Numbered from the stretch's first letter, positions 24,256-32,409 are shown. The stretch: 64,000 bases of DNA from Enterococcus dongliensis (GCF_005405225.1 NZ_BJDQ01000003.1:1-64000), one strand, 5' to 3'. A program made the numbers and translations. The notes: generated by a model from the sequence alone, not told the origin.

Positions 24256-24276
24256 TTGCAAATTTGTAGAACATTT
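24256..24276 (+). repeat. 21-bp direct repeat, copy 2
   Basis: Identical to 9326-9346. Located about 45 bp past the stop of the HEPN-type gene. Confidence 0.6.
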
Positions 24277-24321
24277 AAAATACAACTTATAAATTTCTAA
24301 TGTCATTCTATAATTTTAAGA

Positions 24322-26223
24322 TTAATTACTCTTGTAACAGTCCAATTCTTCATTTATTCTAACAGTAAATATTATCAGAATCATAAGCAGTTCCAAGTAA
24401 TAACTCTTATAATCACTGTCTTGTTTTTTCCCATAGCTACCATGAGTAATCTTGTTTCGAATTGCCAATGCATTGCTAAATTTTTTATTATCCATTATAT
24501 ATGAAATATAATCACTCTCTTGTTTAGAAAATAAAGTATTACTATATTTAACATTTCCTTTCACATTTTCTTCCTCAATAACTTTTAAATCTGATTCTGA
24601 CAGGTATAGAGTAGATAAATAACCTTTCTCCCACAACAAATAATAAAAACTTATACTTGTAGGATTTGTAAATCTTATTTGGTTAGCCAAATTAATATAC
24701 AAAACTTTATCCTTTATAAGAGAATCTATCACTTTCTTCTGATACTCATAGAAATCATTAATCGAAATTCCATATTGAACATACTCATAAAAATTCTTTC
24801 TACCTTTTTTCTTTTCTGGGAATGATAAATTCGATTGGCTGTTAAAGATTAATTTACAAAAATTTAGCTTTTCTTTTGAATCAAAGTAGACAAATTTTTT
24901 TTCACTCAATGATTTAATTTCCTGATAGTTAGTAATTTTTGAATCCAATTCGAAAACATCAGAATCAATTTCACCATATCTCTGAACAAAATCAAATTGT
25001 TTTAATAAACTATCCAGTTCTGGAATTAACAGTTTACATCTTTCATAATAAGTATAGCTTTTCGAACTTGCATTAAAGAAAAAATCAGGAAAACCATACT
25101 CAGATTTTAAATGTTCATTGTAGTAAAAAGCGAAAACTTCTTCCAAATCAATTTTTAAGAAGGTTAAATAATCAAAGTATGCTAATAAAGAAAGCTTATA
25201 AAAATTGTTTTGGTATTCAGATATGAGTGTTTGATTATAAGCATAATTTGATTTAGTTTGAAATATCTCTAACAAACCGCCATGTTCATATGGTGAATCA
25301 ATCATAGAAAATTGAAAGAAATGGTTAAAAAAACCAAAAAAATAAATAAAATTATTCAAAATTGTAGGGTAATCATGTTCCTCATCAATCCAATCTTTAG
25401 ATAACAAAAATTGCAAATCTCTAGAACTTTCTTGCACAAATTCAAAGTCTGTTTTTAAGCCTTCTTTAAGACCTACTGCCATTTTCCAAGATACTCCATT
25501 TTTTAAGGACATCGTCTTTTCAGTTTGTTCTATTTTTTTCTTTCTTGCTTTTGAAATTATTCTTGAATCAAGTTTATATTCATGATGTAAGCTCCAATAT
25601 GAAATTCGCTCTAAGTAGTTAATATTCGCTTCATCAAGTTCACAATATCTTCTAGCCCAGTCATTTATTTCTTCATCAGATAAGTTATCTGGTAAATAAA
25701 TGTTTTTAATATTAGGAGAATCATACTTATCAAGAAAAAACTCAAAGTAAACAGGATTTGACAATAGTTTCTTCTTAAAAAACAATTTATACTTTTCACA
25801 TATTTTTTGATATTCTAATAATAAATGAATAGGTATTTTATATTCATCAATAATTTTCTCGAAGTCAACATATTCTGTCCTCTTTATTACCTTGAACCTA
25901 ACAAATATATCCCAAAAATCTGATTGATATTGAAAGTGTAAATCACTATATTCTGTTATGTATTCTGACAATTCTCCTTTACCGAAATATTCGTTTAATA
26001 GTCGATGAGAACTTTTTCTACATTCAGAAATTTTTTCTGATGACATTTCCTTAAAATAACCCAAATCCAAAAACTTTAACACATTATATATCTCAATTGC
26101 TTCATTAAGAGTATTGATTATAGGGTTTAAAATAAAGTCATTGATAAAAGTTTCTACATTACTTAAATCTAATCCAGTTGATAAATCATTTTCGCCATAA
26201 AACTTAATCCAATTATTTTTCAT
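24322..26223 (-). CDS. Large protein with C-terminal HEPN-type motif, defence candidate
   Basis: 633 residues, soluble, mostly helical, many aromatic residues. Near the C-terminus RNKITH (589-594) fits the Rx4-6H signature of HEPN ribonucleases, followed by a hydrophobic helix (YYLELLMILIIFTVRINEEL) as in the last helix of HEPN folds. No other domain recognised in residues 1-560. Single gene between the short recombinase and the integrase, a typical place for variable cargo. If HEPN is right, it may cleave RNA in an abortive response. AAAGGTG lies before the ATG. Confidence 0.5.
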   Translation of the reverse strand: MKNNWIKFYGENDLSTGLDLSNVETFINDFILNPIINTLNEAIEIYNVLKFLDLGYFKEMSSEKISECRKSSHRLLNEYFGKGELSEYITEYSDLHFQYQSDFWDIFVRFKVIKRTEYVDFEKIIDEYKIPIHLLLEYQKICEKYKLFFKKKLLSNPVYFEFFLDKYDSPNIKNIYLPDNLSDEEINDWARRYCELDEANINYLERISYWSLHHEYKLDSRIISKARKKKIEQTEKTMSLKNGVSWKMAVGLKEGLKTDFEFVQESSRDLQFLLSKDWIDEEHDYPTILNNFIYFFGFFNHFFQFSMIDSPYEHGGLLEIFQTKSNYAYNQTLISEYQNNFYKLSLLAYFDYLTFLKIDLEEVFAFYYNEHLKSEYGFPDFFFNASSKSYTYYERCKLLIPELDSLLKQFDFVQRYGEIDSDVFELDSKITNYQEIKSLSEKKFVYFDSKEKLNFCKLIFNSQSNLSFPEKKKGRKNFYEYVQYGISINDFYEYQKKVIDSLIKDKVLYINLANQIRFTNPTSISFYYLLWEKGYLSTLYLSESDLKVIEEENVKGNVKYSNTLFSKQESDYISYIMDNKKFSNALAIRNKITHGSYGKKQDSDYKSYYLELLMILIIFTVRINEELDCYKSN

Positions 26224-26286
26224 TCTTTAAATCACCTTTCAAATTCTATAAATTTAGTATACCAAGTTTTATTAAAAATTGGACTT

Positions 26287-27264
26287 CTATAATGTTTGCA
26301 ATGGTGAAAAATTTACCGCTTTACTAATTTCATCTTCAATATTTAAACTTCTTAGATAAACTTCCGTTGTTTTTATTGAAGCATGTCCTAGTAGTTTCTG
26401 AATTCTATAAATATCAGTTCCATTCCGAACTAATTTTTGGGCAAAATAATGTCGAAAACTGTGTGGACTTACCCGAATAGACTTTCTAATTTCACACTGA
26501 TTCCCAATTTTTATGATTGCTCGTTCAGCTAAAATATAGTTGTATTGTTTACCTTCTCTTGTTAAAAATACATAATTGTCTATATTCTCTATTTCATTAT
26601 ATTCAAAAAAGGAATTTGCTACTCGCTTGTATTTTATATATTCTTTGTAAATCAACGGTGAGCAATGAACAATCCTATCTTTCTTCCCTTTCCCATTTTC
26701 AACAAATAACTCTTTATTAGTAATGTGAACATCTTTTAAGTTCATTACCTCATTAATCCTAAGTCCTGTGTCTATAAGAATTAGTAAGAGCAAATAATCC
26801 CTTTGATTTGTGAATTTTGTTTGATAGCCAGTATGTTGCTTATCCATTTTCTGAGGTTTAAAGAAAGTTAACTTCTTTGCTACTCGCAACATCTCTTTGA
26901 TTTCCATATCATTAAATGTCTGAATAATTACCTTACGCTCTTTTACCCATTTAACACGCATACAGGGGTTTCTATCGTATCGGATATAATCTTCATCTAC
27001 ACAATACTTAAAATACGCTCTGATGCTTCTTAGATGGCTATTCACATATGTTTCAGCACATCCCTCTTCTAATTTCATCAACATGAATTGCCGAATGCTT
27101 TTTGGAGTCACGTCTTCAATAAAGTATATCTGCTCTTTTTTCAAAAATTCAAAGAACAGTTTCAAAAACTTCTGATGCTTCTTTATCGTCTTTTGTGAGA
27201 TTCCTCTGGCTTTTTCGTTGAATAACATTTCTTCTAATAGTTCCTCTAACATGAAATTTTGCAA
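26287..27264 (-). CDS. int: Tyrosine integrase of the element
   Basis: 325 residues: N-terminal SAM-like core-binding domain (about 10-100), catalytic domain with IDTGLRINEVMNLK (first Arg), SPHSFRHYFAQKL (HxxR), LLGHASIKTTEVYLRS (His and nucleophilic Tyr). TTG start at 27264 with AAAGGAG 8 nt upstream. It lies 200 bp inside the right border, reading away from it, the usual arrangement for site-specific integration; it should recombine the 3' end of the sufT-like gene with the element's copy. No excisionase was identified. Confidence 0.85.
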   Translation of the reverse strand: MQNFMLEELLEEMLFNEKARGISQKTIKKHQKFLKLFFEFLKKEQIYFIEDVTPKSIRQFMLMKLEEGCAETYVNSHLRSIRAYFKYCVDEDYIRYDRNPCMRVKWVKERKVIIQTFNDMEIKEMLRVAKKLTFFKPQKMDKQHTGYQTKFTNQRDYLLLLILIDTGLRINEVMNLKDVHITNKELFVENGKGKKDRIVHCSPLIYKEYIKYKRVANSFFEYNEIENIDNYVFLTREGKQYNYILAERAIIKIGNQCEIRKSIRVSPHSFRHYFAQKLVRNGTDIYRIQKLLGHASIKTTEVYLRSLNIEDEISKAVNFSPLQTL

Positions 27265-27391
27265 AACAAAAACTCCTTTACCAACTTTTTCTAAAAGTTA
27301 ATAAAAGAGTTCAGAAATTGTCTTCTCATAAAGTATGGTATCCGTATCGAAAATACCCTCATTTTATCTGGTATCCGAAGTCCGAAAAATC

Positions 27392-27415
27392 GGCTTAGAC
27401 TACATACTAAATGAG
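27392..27415 (+). repeat. Right copy of the 24-bp sub-terminal repeat
   Basis: GGCTTAGACTACATACTAAA and four more bases; 22 of 24 match 2850-2873. Located between the integrase gene and the right attachment repeat. Confidence 0.45.
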
Positions 27416-27445
27416 TGAGAAACGCTGTTAAATCAACACGAATCC

Positions 27446-27796
27446 TTAACGAATCCCCAACGCAATCCGTGCATAACGGCTCATTTTATCGGTCGTCCAT
27501 GCTGGATACCAAACGAGTTTCACTTCAACATTGGTTACTTCTGGAATCTCAGCTAATGCTGATTGGATATTGTCAGTCAAAATATCCGCTAACGGACAAC
27601 CCATAGTGGTCAAAGTCATCTTGATCACAGTGTTACCAGTTTGTTCAAATTCTACTTCATATATTAAGCCAAGATTCACGATATCAATACCTAATTCTGG
27701 GTCAATTACTGACTCCAAAGCAGTCAAAATCGTTTCTTTGATTTCAGCTACTTCTGTATCGGTCCATTTTGGTGCATTCTCTTCCACTTGATCCAC
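27446..27796 (-). CDS. sufT: MIP18/SufT-like iron-sulfur cluster assembly factor (insertion target)
   Basis: 116 residues of the DUF59/MIP18 family (YitW, SufT). The conserved part reads ESVIDPELGIDIVNLGLIYE, with TTMGCPLADIL containing the family cysteine. These proteins help transfer Fe-S clusters to target enzymes. The last third is supplied by the integrated element (right repeat 27462-27619) and keeps the same protein sequence as the displaced host end at 2521-2694, so the gene stays functional. Confidence 0.85.
   Translation of the reverse strand: MDQVEENAPKWTDTEVAEIKETILTALESVIDPELGIDIVNLGLIYEVEFEQTGNTVIKMTLTTMGCPLADILTDNIQSALAEIPEVTNVEVKLVWYPAWTTDKMSRYARIALGIR
27462..27619 (+). repeat. 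Right attachment repeat
   Basis: Direct repeat of 2537-2694, inside the sufT-like coding region. Identical core 27486-27568. Confidence 0.8.
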
Positions 27797-27947
27797 TCCC
27801 TTTCGAGTTTCAACAGTATTTTACTCTATCTGCAAACATTTGTAAATGATAATTAGCTTTTGAATACACTCGTCACCTTCACTGATTTGGTCTTTCACAC
27901 TTTCCAAAGTATCGGTCTTCTCTCATGGGAAAAAGCTGCTGACCTGG

Positions 27948-28976
27948 TTATTTTTCTAAGGCAAGGGTGATACTTTTTTCAATTAATTGAGAAATAGATA
28001 TTCCTGCTGCTTTCATCATTCTAGGATAACGACTATAGGAAGTGAATCCCGGCATTGTATTAATCTCATTAATCACCAATCGTCCATCGTCTGTTAAGAA
28101 CAAATCGATACGCGCAAGTCCGATACAGCCTAAACAGTTATAGATATTTTTTGCTGTTTGCTGAATCTCTCTTTGTTTTTCCAAAGGCAAAGCTGCAGGT
28201 ACAGTGAAAAAGGAGTTTTCTGACCCTTTATCGGGATCTTTTTCTTGATGAATCTTAAAAAAACCATGACTTAATGTAATTTGATCGACCTCTCCAGTAA
28301 ACAATTGCGTGTGATTTCCTAATACTGCACAACCTACCTCGATCCCTGAAACGGCTTCTTCAATCAAGATTTTTTGATCGTAATTTCTAGCAATCTCAAT
28401 AGCTTGGTGTAATTCTGATTTTCGAGATACTTTGGTGATGCCAAACGATGAACCAGACCGAGCAGGTTTGACAAAAACTGGATAAGTTAATGATTGATCA
28501 GTGATTTGTTCATCTTGTTGTAAGATCAAAAAATTCGGTGTATGAAATCCAGCATCTCTAGTAATGAGATAAGTCAGTGCTTTGTCCATGCACAAAACAG
28601 AACTTGGAATGTCACAGCCTACATAAGGAATCCCTGAAAATTCAAACAAACCTTGGATAGCCCCGTCTTCCCCGGTTTTTCCATGTAATACTGAAAAGAC
28701 CACATCAATATGGATTATTTGATAGTTTCCATTCGTTAAAAGCACTAGCCCATGAATCATTTGATCTGGCACTAAAACTATCGTAGGCAGCTCTGCTGGA
28801 TTTAAAAACTCTTCAGGCTCTGCACACCTTTTCCATTGACCGTCTGTTGTAATGCCTACATAAATTGGTTGATATTTTGCTACATCGATATTGGCAGCAA
28901 TTTCTTTTGCTGATTTGATTGAAACTTCATGTTCTTCTGACATGCCTCCAAATAAAATAGCAATCGTTTTTTTCAT
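27948..28976 (-). CDS. Van-type D-Ala-D-Lac ligase
   Basis: 342 residues, ATP-grasp. It resembles VanA/VanB throughout: SEEHEVSIKSAKEIAANI (13-30), GKTGEDGAIQGLFEFSGIPYVGCDI region (99-123), VFVKPARSGSSFG (167-179). The omega-loop has KIHQEKDPDKGSEN with His243, equivalent to VanA His244, the residue that favours D-lactate over D-alanine; D-Ala-D-Ala ligases carry an aromatic residue in another sequence there. C-terminal NEINTMPGFTSYSRYPRMM closes the active site. It should make the depsipeptide D-Ala-D-Lac for peptidoglycan. It follows the VanZ-VanY fusion gene by 38 nt. No vanH or vanX is adjacent, which is odd for this ligase type. Confidence 0.8.
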   Translation of the reverse strand: MKKTIAILFGGMSEEHEVSIKSAKEIAANIDVAKYQPIYVGITTDGQWKRCAEPEEFLNPAELPTIVLVPDQMIHGLVLLTNGNYQIIHIDVVFSVLHGKTGEDGAIQGLFEFSGIPYVGCDIPSSVLCMDKALTYLITRDAGFHTPNFLILQQDEQITDQSLTYPVFVKPARSGSSFGITKVSRKSELHQAIEIARNYDQKILIEEAVSGIEVGCAVLGNHTQLFTGEVDQITLSHGFFKIHQEKDPDKGSENSFFTVPAALPLEKQREIQQTAKNIYNCLGCIGLARIDLFLTDDGRLVINEINTMPGFTSYSRYPRMMKAAGISISQLIEKSITLALEK

Positions 28977-29014
28977 CTAAATCCTTCTTTCAATTTTTTT
29001 GATAGTTTTTCTTG

Positions 29015-30088
29015 TTATCCCAACACGTATTCTTCTAAGCACAAGCCTTGTGCAGAAATTTTTGTTGCCGCATCAATCCCGACGTAGCGATAATGCCACG
29101 GTTCGTTAATGACACCAGTTATCGCTGTTTTATCAACTGGATAACGATTGATAAAACCAAACTTATGCGCATGTTGCTTCAACCAGTTATACACTTCAGT
29201 CGAAGAAGAGTGAAATTTATCTTCATTGATATCTACCGCGATCCCTAATTGATGTTCACTAGTTCCCGGTACAGCCACCCACTGCTCAGCTTTTTCTTTT
29301 GCTTGTTTTTCAGAATATCCCTCGGCCAGATAGGCTGATTTTTTTTCATCTAATATTTTTTGTTGTTCTTTTGCACTGCGATAACCAGAAACAACAATAG
29401 GATAAACGCCCTCCTTTCTAGCCGCATCAAACATTTTTTGTAAAGGCGAGTAAATCCTTTGATCGATCATTTGTCCATTTGAAAGTTTTTTGAGAGTCAC
29501 CTCGTAATTTTTAGGAATCGGATGTGATTGATTGACTAACAAAAGCTCCCAATCTTGATTATTTTCTATTTCTGATTGAGCTTCGGCAGTAAATGCACCA
29601 AAAGACGTCTGGTGAATTATGTGGGAAAAAGTAAGATACAGCCCTAGACTCAATACTAAAACTAGGCTAGTCATGATCTGGTAATTCTTTTGTCGAAAAA
29701 AGGTTGTTAGAAGTAAAAATCCCCCGACTCCCAGACCGCTTCCGATACTTGCCGTAATCAAATCGTCTATATCTGCAGTTCCTTTAGCCAAAATAAACTG
29801 AATAAATTCGATACTTAGACTTACCCAAAAAGCTCTCAGCAAAATCACCCAAAGTTGACGCGAGCCAGAATATAAACCAGTTAGGATGTAGCCAAGCGGC
29901 AGAAATAAAAATATATTTTCAAGCCATTCAAATCCGTTACTAAAACTTCCATTATTTGAAAAAGGAATAACATTAATACTTCGTCCGCCCAGATTCTCTG
30001 TTTGACTGATGATCGCTCCAATGACTATTGATAAGTAAACGAGTAGCAAACCAACTAGAACTACTTGTCTATACTTTCTTTCCTTCAT
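29015..30088 (-). CDS. VanZ-VanY fusion: membrane domain plus D,D-carboxypeptidase
   Basis: 357 residues. Residues about 1-150 form a VanZ-like membrane domain with four helices (NVIPF near residue 34, GFEWLENIFLFLPLGYIL, FIQFILAKGTADIDDLI). The outer C-terminal domain is a VanY-type zinc peptidase: SEHQLGIAVD (277-286) with His279 and Asp286, and EPWHYRYVG with Glu329 and His332. It should remove the terminal D-Ala from peptidoglycan precursors. VanZ-type domains raise teicoplanin tolerance. Start ATG 30088 with GGAGGAG upstream, rather than seven codons earlier. Inducible by the adjacent two-component system, judged by direct repeats in its promoter region. Confidence 0.85.
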   Translation of the reverse strand: MKERKYRQVVLVGLLLVYLSIVIGAIISQTENLGGRSINVIPFSNNGSFSNGFEWLENIFLFLPLGYILTGLYSGSRQLWVILLRAFWVSLSIEFIQFILAKGTADIDDLITASIGSGLGVGGFLLLTTFFRQKNYQIMTSLVLVLSLGLYLTFSHIIHQTSFGAFTAEAQSEIENNQDWELLLVNQSHPIPKNYEVTLKKLSNGQMIDQRIYSPLQKMFDAARKEGVYPIVVSGYRSAKEQQKILDEKKSAYLAEGYSEKQAKEKAEQWVAVPGTSEHQLGIAVDINEDKFHSSSTEVYNWLKQHAHKFGFINRYPVDKTAITGVINEPWHYRYVGIDAATKISAQGLCLEEYVLG

Positions 30089-30143
30089 ACTATCTCCTCC
30101 ATAAGGCAATGAATTTCTTTTACCATTGCAGTATGTCAGATCA

Positions 30144-30183
30144 ATCTGTAAACAAACTGGATACTATCTGTAGTTTCCCTGTA
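30144..30183 (-). promoter_or_regulatory. Candidate VanR operator before the vanYZ-ligase unit
   Basis: ATCTGTA at 30144-30150 and 30166-30172, and CCCTGTA at 30177-30183: spacings of 22 and 11 bp, helical phasing typical of OmpR-family sites. The linker GTTT is shared with the site before the regulator gene. Confidence 0.6.
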
Positions 30184-30190
30184 GACAAAA

Positions 30191-30219
30191 AAGAACAACA
30201 GTGGTCAACTGTTGTTCTT
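30191..30219. terminator. Terminator at the end of the sensor kinase gene
   Basis: AAGAACAACAGT pairs with ACTGTTGTTCTT, with a minus-strand T run after it. It overlaps the last codons of the kinase gene and separates it from the vanYZ-ligase unit, which therefore needs its own promoter. Confidence 0.7.
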
Positions 30220-31572
30220 GCTTGCTTCTTCTTTTGGGAAATCTACGTAAAATCGAACACCTTCTGAAGTATTTTCTAATGAAAAAGAGAGCTTCATCTC
30301 TTGTAATAATTTTTGGACAATCGTCAGTCCCAAACCACTACGTGTGTTCTTATCAGTCCGTGCTTTATCGACTTTGTAAAATGGGGCAAAAATTTTTGTA
30401 AGTGTCTCTGGTGCAATAGCTGATTTTGTATTTAAGATATTTAGTCGACAGCTACCACTTTGCTCTTCTGTCCAAATACGGATTAACGCTTCTTCTGGCG
30501 AATTTTGTACAGCATTTGCTAGCACATTTGACAAGATCTTCTTTAAACTATTCTGATCACAAAAAACAACGATGTCAGCGGGAATAGTTACTTCTATTCG
30601 TTGGTTTGCCGCAGTAATCTGTGACTGATAAGAAAGAAGTGTCGCTTCAATGATTTCCCGTAACTTTACCTTTTCAAAAGTAAAAAGTACTTTTCCTTCA
30701 TTCAATTTGACGATCTCTAAAATTTCAGAGACTAACTCACTTTGTTTGTCCATCAGATCTAAACATTCTCGTAAATATTTTGGATGATTCTTGTAATCAC
30801 CAATGTTTGCTAGCATCCCTTCTAATAAAATACTAGTAGCTGCTATCGGAGTTTTTAATTCGTGGGACGCCGCTGAAAAGAAATACCGCTGATTTGCTTC
30901 AATTTCTTGCTCTCTTAAAATCTCATCTTGCTGATGAGCGATAGTCTTTTTTAGTTTGCGATACATCAAATGAACGTCTCGCGATAAGTCCCCTAACTCA
31001 TCTTTTCGCTCTGGAAAACGTGGCTGGACTTCTTGGAGATCCGCCATATTTTTTGTATCTTTTGCTAAACTTTTTATGGGATCAACCAGCTGTCTAGTAA
31101 AAAGATACCCGATTACTAGGCATAGACTGACTATAAATAAAAAAATAAGCAAGGCACGCAGAATCATCTCATGATAAAATTTTGTCAGTGTCGGTCTGGT
31201 CAGCGCGATGATTGAATAACCCGTCGTCTCATCTTTATCTACTACAAAGAAAAAATCTCTTTGTGTACTCAATGATTGTTCTTCCGCTTTTGGAGTTGAA
31301 AATAGCGTTTCTCCATTTTTATCAGTGATCATAAATTCAAATGACCGATTCTTTTGGTAAAAATCCTGAGCAGTTTGTGAAATCGTCTCAAACTGACCAT
31401 CTTTTACTTTATTTACCAATGGTTGATAGGATTCATAAATAGATCGCCGCTCTACAGATTTATAAAGCGTTGAAAATTGATTAAAAAATAATCCTGCAGT
31501 TATTAACACTAAAAACAACATGGCAATAATCGTGTAACTAAAGATTTTAAGAAAGATGCCGTATTTTCTCAT
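30205..31572 (-). CDS. VanS-type (VanB-like) sensor histidine kinase
   Basis: 455 residues. Two transmembrane helices (about 10-30 and 140-160) flank an outer sensor domain; then HAMP, H-box FSAASHELKTPIAA with the phosphorylated His, N-box NVLANAVQNSPEE and G-box SGLGLTIVQKLL. Sequence blocks shared with VanSB include FSYTII at the N-terminus, SYQPLV, SFEF, and LLEGML-NIGDYK after the H-box. Its ATG overlaps the regulator stop by 4 nt. It probably senses glycopeptide or cell-wall damage and phosphorylates the regulator. Confidence 0.85.
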   Translation of the reverse strand: MRKYGIFLKIFSYTIIAMLFLVLITAGLFFNQFSTLYKSVERRSIYESYQPLVNKVKDGQFETISQTAQDFYQKNRSFEFMITDKNGETLFSTPKAEEQSLSTQRDFFFVVDKDETTGYSIIALTRPTLTKFYHEMILRALLIFLFIVSLCLVIGYLFTRQLVDPIKSLAKDTKNMADLQEVQPRFPERKDELGDLSRDVHLMYRKLKKTIAHQQDEILREQEIEANQRYFFSAASHELKTPIAATSILLEGMLANIGDYKNHPKYLRECLDLMDKQSELVSEILEIVKLNEGKVLFTFEKVKLREIIEATLLSYQSQITAANQRIEVTIPADIVVFCDQNSLKKILSNVLANAVQNSPEEALIRIWTEEQSGSCRLNILNTKSAIAPETLTKIFAPFYKVDKARTDKNTRSGLGLTIVQKLLQEMKLSFSLENTSEGVRFYVDFPKEEASKNNS

Positions 31573-32231
31573 ACCGGCTCCTCCAAATAATACCCTATCC
31601 CTCGGACTGTTTTTATCATTTTTTCTGGTAATTTTCGCCGCAGATTTTTGATATGAGTATGAATCGTACTCTCATCCCCGTTAAAATCATAGCCCCAGAT
31701 TCGAGACAAAATGATTTCATGGGAAAGTGTCTGACCCTTATTCTGAGCCAACAACATCAAGATTTCAAATTCTTTTACCGTTAATCTCAACTCTTCTTCT
31801 GCATAAACTGCTTTAAAACTTTCAGGAAAAAGTGTCAATTTTCCTATATAAATCACTTTTTCTAAACTACCTGAACGTCTTAACAACGCCTCAACTCTTT
31901 TTAGCAATACTTGAATCCTAAAAGGTTTGGTTACATAATCATCGGCTTTTTCATCAAAAGCTTTGATCTCATTTTCATCACCAGAAAGAGCAGTCATCAT
32001 CAAAATCGGTGTATTATTTAATTGGCGAAATTCACGCAACAATTGATATCCATCCATACCAGGCAATAAGATATCGAGAATGACCAATTGATACGTTTGC
32101 TCATAAAATTTTTCATGTGCAACATTTCCATCAGAACATGCATCTACTTCATATCCTGCTTCAATCAAAAAAGCTTTTACTGTGTTACGGATCGTTTCAT
32201 CGTCTTCTACAAGTAAAATTCGTATAACCAT
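31569..32231 (-). CDS. VanR-type (VanB-like) response regulator
   Basis: 220 residues, OmpR family: receiver domain with phospho-Asp53 in LVILDILLPGMDGYQLLREF and Lys in DDYVTKPF, and a winged-helix output domain (EIILSRIWGYDFNGDESTIH, KTVRGIGYYLEE). Same length as VanRB and closely similar over the whole sequence. Likely activates its own operon and the vanYZ-ligase unit through the ATCTGTA repeats. GGAGGG precedes the ATG. Confidence 0.85.
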   Translation of the reverse strand: MVIRILLVEDDETIRNTVKAFLIEAGYEVDACSDGNVAHEKFYEQTYQLVILDILLPGMDGYQLLREFRQLNNTPILMMTALSGDENEIKAFDEKADDYVTKPFRIQVLLKRVEALLRRSGSLEKVIYIGKLTLFPESFKAVYAEEELRLTVKEFEILMLLAQNKGQTLSHEIILSRIWGYDFNGDESTIHTHIKNLRRKLPEKMIKTVRGIGYYLEEPV

Positions 32232-32266
32232 ACTGTTTATCCCTCCAAAAGAAGTTTATACCAGAA

Positions 32267-32284
32267 ATCTGTAGTTTATCTGTA
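32267..32284 (-). promoter_or_regulatory. Candidate VanR operator before the regulator gene
   Basis: ATCTGTA (32267-32273), GTTT, ATCTGTA (32278-32284): two perfect direct repeats at 11 bp, the same arrangement as before the vanYZ gene. A -10 TATACT (minus strand) lies about 25 bp further upstream. Confidence 0.6.
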
Positions 32285-32353
32285 TTGTTATTAATTTCCT
32301 ACGCAGTATAAGTCTAGCTTTTTCCCTACAAAATTCATTTCATTGATTATACT

Positions 32354-32395
32354 AAAAAATAGGTGATCTGAAGTACTTCAGATCACCTATTTTTT
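32354..32395. terminator. Palindromic terminator between yitT-like and vanR-like genes
   Basis: A 21-bp perfect palindrome arm on each side (AAAAAATAGGTGATCTGAAG and complement), T run on both strands. It ends the YitT-family gene. Confidence 0.85.
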
Positions 32396-32409
32396 CTAAT
32401 CTTGAATCT

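Larger units (their letters stand above)
2537..27568. mobile_element. Integrative element of about 25 kb in the 3' end of a sufT-like gene
   Basis: Bounded by direct copies of the sufT-like 3' end (2537-2694 and 27462-27619, about four mismatches) with a tyrosine integrase gene immediately inside the right border. The interior is markedly AT-rich and differs in style from the syntenic host genes. It holds a primase-like replication gene, duplicated origin-like repeats, a resolvase, a second tyrosine recombinase, iterons, small-RNA cassettes and defence-like cargo. No relaxase, type IV secretion or phage structural gene was recognised, so it resembles a plasmid-like integrative element or satellite rather than a self-conjugative one. 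Confidence 0.85.

Noticed and set aside
2537-27568. Classification of the element as a prophage or an integrative conjugative element
   Set aside because: No terminase, portal, capsid or tail gene, and no relaxase or type IV secretion gene, was recognised in the 25 kb.
27948-28976. Housekeeping D-Ala-D-Ala ligase
   Set aside because: The omega-loop HQEKDPDKGSEN with His243 and overall similarity follow VanA/VanB; housekeeping ligases have a different loop with an aromatic residue.
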